Shown one piece after another: positions 43,701-46,867 of a stretch of DNA of 46,867 nt. Numbering within the stretch: the first letter of the stretch is position 1; the number at the start of each line of letters is the position of its first letter. Made by a program: the position numbers and the translations under genes. The notes beneath the pieces were generated by a model. The model had not been told where the DNA came from. It did no database searches and saw nothing but the letters and a program-made list of their open reading frames with translations. The stretch is from [Eubacterium] yurii subsp. margaretiae ATCC 43715 (GTDB taxonomy: Bacteria > Bacillota > Clostridia > Peptostreptococcales > Filifactoraceae), in the NCBI GenBank assembly GCA_000146855.1, contig GL405246.1:2053804-2100670 (forward strand), given 5' to 3'.

Positions 43701-45962
43701 AGGAGTAAACACATCTCCAAGTAGCACATCCTGATTATAGGCAGTCTTGTACTCGTATTTTTCATGTTTTACTACCAAATCGTCAAATTTCTTCAATATC
43801 TCAAAAAACTCTTCCTTGCTTATATCAAAGATTTTTTTGCTGTCCATTATATCTGAAATAACTATAGTATCAGATTTTTTCTTGAGATTTGAGCCTTTTT
43901 TCTTAGTACCTTCTTCGATTTCTATTTTTAAATCAATCTTGTAATTCTTGTCATAGAGTGTATTAACTTCCTTTTTCTCTTCTGTTATAAGCTCATTTAT
44001 CAGTATCATCTCACTTGGAGTAGGCTCCTTTATTAAGCCTGTCATTTGTTTTATTTCTTTTTTTGTAACTTTACCGTCTTTTTTGAGTTTTATAAGCAAA
44101 TCCAAGCCACCAAGCCTTTTATTTACAACCTTGGCACTAAGCAAGTTAGTTACTGATGATTTAATATTTTTTTCATCTTGTGTGTATAGTATATTTATTA
44201 TATTTTGCCTTACATCAGCTGATTTTAGGCGGAGATTGTCCTCAATTTGCTCCTTATAGTCCTTGACCAAGCCGTTTTTTGTCACTATGTCGTACATTAC
44301 ATTAGTATTGACTGAGCCTGAAAGCAGTGATATAACAGCGTCTTTTTGCTTTTGACTCTTAGGTGTTTGGAGCAATACTTTGGCAACATTTCCTCTTTGG
44401 TAGGTATTAGTCAGCTTGATATAATCCATAGCCCTGTCTACAAGCTTATCACCTTCAAGCATGGCTATGAGCAAAAGTCCGTTTGCTATATCCTCTTTGC
44501 TTATTGTTACGCTGTACCAAGGGAATATACAAGGCGAGAAAGTCTTAGTCTTATCCTTCATTGAAAGCAGATTTTTTTCAAGTATATCAAAAAACTCTAT
44601 TGCCTCTTTTTTATTTTTAAAATAGTTTTCAATACCTATATCATTATTTTCTATATGATTTTCTATATTATAAAAACTGATATATCCAAATATTGCTCGA
44701 AAATAGCAGGCTACAATCTCAATATCATCACTGTTTTCGCTTATTATCTGCCTTGCAGTTTGTAATGACAGCTTCTCATCTTGTATCATATTTAAAAAGT
44801 ACGACATAAGCAATATACTATGTCTTTTTCCCTTTTTCAGGATTTTTTTCATAGCTTCTATTGCATAGGTCACATCCTTGTTGCTCTTACTCCAAAGTCC
44901 CATGTATAAGTGCATATTGTCATCACTTTTTAGCAGTTCGTCTTCATAAGAGCTGTCATTTATCAAGCGATGTATTATTTCAAGCTCTTTTTTACTTATT
45001 CTCTCGCCAAATTCTTCTCCTAGACCTGTCCATGTGCCAAGTGCTCTTTTGACTGACGAAAAACGAAGCAGATTGTTTTCATAGACAATGTTGAACATAT
45101 AAACAAAATTTTCATAGTGTCCGCTGTCCATAGTTTCGCATATGCTTTGTCTTAGTCCTTCTTGCAGTTTTGCAGCCAAGAGCATTTTGCCGGTAAGCTC
45201 CAACAATTCCTTATTGGAAGACCTGAATATTGCTCTAAATATATCATAGCTTGCAGTTGCATGGTTATTATCAGCTGTAATCATATCTTTTATATAGTTG
45301 ATAATTTTTTTATCACCCAGATTTATCAGTGCAGCTATCTGATCGGAATTTGAAAACAATCTGTAATTATTATAGCTATCACCTTTCATAGTAGCTATCT
45401 CATCTACAGCTATTACATAGAAGTTAATCATGTGTGGAAGTAATACATTAGTTATATTTTTAAGATGATTCTTATAATTGTCACTTCTGACAGGTTTTCT
45501 GTAGTAACCTACAGTGTACGGGCATTTCACCATATTATTGCAGGCTTCTATAAACACCTTCCTGTTATCTTCACCCATCATCAAGTCAAGAGAAGGATAT
45601 ATTGATTTTGGAAAGATGTCTTTCAGCTCTATTTTTTCTTTTTTCGCCAATTCTTTTTCAACTGTCTTGACCCATTCACGGCCTATGTTATGACTGCTGT
45701 ATTCATCTTCATCCGAAAGCATTTCTTCCAAGATGTCCAAGTCATCGAGCTCATCAAAATCATCCGCTTCAAGCTTCAACTCGTCCTCTTCCATACTCTC
45801 AAGCAAGTTATCATCAGCTTTAGAAGTAAGCTTATCTTTTTCTTCCGTCTTCAAAAAAAGCTCTATAAACTTTTGATTTTCCTTATCAAGTTTTTTTGAT
45901 TTTTCTCTTAGATTTTGAACGTAAGCACTCCTTTTTTCATCTTCCACATAATAGTAGAACAT
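40758..45962 (-). CDS. Giant DUF4132-domain protein
   Basis: A 1734-residue protein, the largest in the window, with no signal peptide or membrane segments. An acidic, low-complexity N-terminal part (about 45-90) is followed by a very long alpha-helical region that looks like irregular HEAT-type repeats. The C-terminal 300 residues are the DUF4132 domain (RYAGHQIQPSKTVAMLKTRRW, ALADWFSPADIEAPTLEFVE, and the end GSGVVHQKAGATINVLPVHS followed by RGRLFLPFVDEDPKTAQIMSEI). DUF4132 occurs in E. coli YehI and MolR-like proteins; its biochemical role is not established. The start follows GAAGGGGGAAG. It lies 265 bp after a small HEAT-like gene on the same strand and ends at a strong terminator. Confidence 0.9.
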   Translation of the reverse strand: MFYYYVEDEKRSAYVQNLREKSKKLDKENQKFIELFLKTEEKDKLTSKADDNLLESMEEDELKLEADDFDELDDLDILEEMLSDEDEYSSHNIGREWVKTVEKELAKKEKIELKDIFPKSIYPSLDLMMGEDNRKVFIEACNNMVKCPYTVGYYRKPVRSDNYKNHLKNITNVLLPHMINFYVIAVDEIATMKGDSYNNYRLFSNSDQIAALINLGDKKIINYIKDMITADNNHATASYDIFRAIFRSSNKELLELTGKMLLAAKLQEGLRQSICETMDSGHYENFVYMFNIVYENNLLRFSSVKRALGTWTGLGEEFGERISKKELEIIHRLINDSSYEDELLKSDDNMHLYMGLWSKSNKDVTYAIEAMKKILKKGKRHSILLMSYFLNMIQDEKLSLQTARQIISENSDDIEIVACYFRAIFGYISFYNIENHIENNDIGIENYFKNKKEAIEFFDILEKNLLSMKDKTKTFSPCIFPWYSVTISKEDIANGLLLIAMLEGDKLVDRAMDYIKLTNTYQRGNVAKVLLQTPKSQKQKDAVISLLSGSVNTNVMYDIVTKNGLVKDYKEQIEDNLRLKSADVRQNIINILYTQDEKNIKSSVTNLLSAKVVNKRLGGLDLLIKLKKDGKVTKKEIKQMTGLIKEPTPSEMILINELITEEKKEVNTLYDKNYKIDLKIEIEEGTKKKGSNLKKKSDTIVISDIMDSKKIFDISKEEFFEILKKFDDLVVKHEKYEYKTAYNQDVLLGDVFTPIKYAPYGQNRDISFFPLSELWCDFYEKEIGDFKKLFQVDMILNGANIYKKNEYEKHRKYIKELLDTDFLDIGKEIVEKDFKYLKLHNYQANHVTNIISALYYSYKQYNLKYLFEVSKSIVSNIYLEIQKNGIGKFLTKYEYDHSGKEYYCDLNSLFIFREAFDLLDSYETDEEFIQSFGLSRVINKIILDYGKDNDLQVYGLGTSILELANAIRLKLLKKDAFYVEILEDAYDDDDISSYISRIYDYIMGEGQTLKHSTVNKKYYQEEHREVFDFIKEHGQKISDYIVDLELRRGDSPTKYSKAIHRVRKIRGIDNLIKILTALNNEKLDRVKYYWRSDDSKKSTLSHLLKISEPAEGDTSKKLKEKIKNTGIDDKKLIEVAMYAPAWIAIIEEHLKWKGMASACYYFQAHISDVDEKKSGIIAKYTPISIEDLASGAFDIDWFKSAYKEVGKERFELLYECAKYISDGAKHSRARMFADAVNGKLKLKDTQKLIEEKRNKDLVASYALIPLAKDKMKDLVARYKFLQKFLKESKTFGAQRRASEAKAVSIAMENLSRNAGYGDVTRLTWAMENQIMEEIRSYLTPKEVDGVSVWIEIDDGGKSSLVYEKDGKQLKSAPTKLKKHKYVEELKEINKNLKDQYSRSKKMLEESMEDATEFFAHEIENLTSNPVIYPLIKDLVFTDGKNLGYYSNYSLVDTKAKSKKLGEDDKIKIAHSLDLYNAKKWADFQKDLFDRQVKQPFKQIFRELYIKTKDEIGKDASLRYAGHQIQPSKTVAMLKTRRWVVDSEEGLQKVYYKQNIIAKIYALADWFSPADIEAPTLEFVEFFDRKTFKKMMIDDVPDLIFTEVMRDVDLVVSVAHVGGVDVEASHSTIEMRRAIVEFNLKLFKIKNVSFTDNFALIDGALAEYSVHLGSGVVHQKAGATINVLPVHSQHRGRLFLPFVDEDPKTAQIMSEIILFAEDSKIKDPFILEQIQKKNK

Positions 45963-46227
45963 CTCTTCCCCCTTCGTTTATAGTTGATTTATGCTAAAAA
46001 AAATTTAAGTAAAATTGATAAGCTTAAAATTATCATAGGTAATATTGCTATATACTAATCAGGCTTTATATTAAAGTAAAAAACCTCAGAATTATTTTTA
46101 AAAATTCATATATATTTAAATTTGAACTAAAATTACAATAATTTTATGATAAAATATAGTAACAATACTATATAATCTTTCACCCAATATATTATAATTC
46201 CTAAAGTTAAAATTAGTTTAACAAAAA

Positions 46228-46776
46228 TTATTTTTTCTCATCTAATACTGTCTTGCAAAGCTCAAGTACCTGAGCCGAATAATAGTAGAAACTGTAAAAC
46301 AAGTCATCAGGAAATACCTCATCTTCTTCATAGCGCATCTCATCTTCTTCCTCATCATAGTCTTGAGACCATAGATATTCTTCTCTTAGCATATCGGAAA
46401 ATTGTGGCAGTTCCTTGGCATGCTCCATTTCCTCCACCATCTTAACAGCCTCTTCAATCTCTGTAAAAAGCTCCTCTAACTCCTCTGCAAGATATTTTGC
46501 TATCTCATTTTTATCTCTTTGCTCCAAAGCATTTTTTAAAATCCTATATAGAAAAATCATTGCAAAGGGTGTAGCATGCCAAAGTGTGGACTGGTGCTCT
46601 ATATTCATTGCTATTTCTTCACCTGCATTTTTAACAGCATCCCAGTCTTCCATCTTAGACAAAATTTCAAAATACTTCGGAAAGTCTGTAGCTCTACCGT
46701 AAGTAGTTGTAATCCTATGCCAAGGTATATCTTCGACTTTTATATTATGTATATATTCTTGAGTTTCTCCATTCAT
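46228..46776 (-). CDS. Acidic HEAT-like protein, partner of the DUF4132 gene
   Basis: A 182-residue cytosolic protein. Its first half, IPWHRITTTYGRATDFPKYF and NIEHQSTLWHATPFAMIFL, matches from memory the pattern W..L...YG.A.D.P.........HQ....AT..A..FL of small HEAT-repeat proteins found widely in bacteria; the second half is helical and very acidic (DEEEDEMRYEEDE). The ATG follows AAGGAG. It is encoded directly upstream of the DUF4132 gene and both are helical repeat proteins with acidic stretches, so they may work as a pair. No enzyme motif is visible and the function is unknown. Confidence 0.8.
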   Translation of the reverse strand: MNGETQEYIHNIKVEDIPWHRITTTYGRATDFPKYFEILSKMEDWDAVKNAGEEIAMNIEHQSTLWHATPFAMIFLYRILKNALEQRDKNEIAKYLAEELEELFTEIEEAVKMVEEMEHAKELPQFSDMLREEYLWSQDYDEEEDEMRYEEDEVFPDDLFYSFYYYSAQVLELCKTVLDEKK

Positions 46777-46867
46777 CTTGCTCTCCTTTTTATATATTTA
46801 TGGACATTTAATATGTCAAGTTTAGTAAATATAAAATATTGTTATTATTTTGGTCTTTTAAGTTAAT

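Noticed and set aside
1..46867. tRNA or rRNA genes, CRISPR arrays, intact insertion sequences
   Set aside because: No T-arm-like GGTTCGA motifs with cloverleaf flanks, no regularly spaced direct repeats and no transposase gene were seen.

Overview
The window is strongly AT-rich DNA with compact genes, mostly on the minus strand, Shine-Dalgarno sites close to GGAGG and intrinsic terminators. It looks like chromosome from a low-GC Bacillota, most likely an amino-acid-fermenting anaerobe of the Clostridia (Peptostreptococcaceae-like). The main evidence is an oxygen-sensitive 2-hydroxyacyl-CoA dehydratase system of the Had/Fld type and a YqeB-type selenium/molybdenum hydroxylase protein. The taxonomic placement is inference.

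Layout. 0.1-2.8 kb: asd and lysC, with a lysine riboswitch and terminator before lysC. 3-5.9 kb: an unrecognised gene and an NYN ribonuclease-like protein carrying five OST-HTH/LOTUS-like repeats, the last cut by a frameshift. 5.9-9.0 kb: proline synthesis (proA-proB, then proC). 9.6-14.7 kb: a MarR regulator, a lipoprotein adaptor and an RND pump in one operon behind a promoter overlapped by half-sites. 15-17 kb: a TraX-like membrane protein, then an ORF-poor stretch holding a compact type I toxin-antitoxin locus and a second, related promoter that reads into a GC-richer candidate non-coding RNA. 17-19.7 kb: yqeB and an O-antigen-ligase-like membrane protein. 20-24.2 kb: secreted cell-surface proteins (lytic transglycosylase, double CAP-domain protein, an unknown). 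24.2-25.5 kb: mostly gene-free but with a 27-residue membrane peptide gene. 25.5-28 kb: an M24 aminopeptidase P and a small membrane protein. 28.1-32.3 kb: hadI-hadB-hadC-like dehydratase genes plus a cytosolic leucine-rich-repeat gene. 32.6 kb: a small unknown protein. 33.2-38.2 kb: a five-gene peptide/nickel-type ABC importer. 38.6-40.6 kb: a pseudouridine synthase and a threonine aldolase. 40.7-46.8 kb: a giant DUF4132 protein and a small HEAT-like partner.

Metabolically the genes fit a peptide/amino-acid lifestyle: peptide import, Xaa-Pro peptidase, threonine aldolase and reductive amino-acid fermentation through 2-hydroxyacyl-CoA dehydration, alongside proline and aspartate-family biosynthesis. 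The least explained parts are the type I toxin-antitoxin locus and adjoining RNA at 16.1-16.9 kb, a pair of 114-bp palindromic repeats with compensatory base changes, the NYN-LOTUS gene with its frameshift, and the DUF4132 gene pair. I saw no tRNA, rRNA, CRISPR array or intact insertion sequence.
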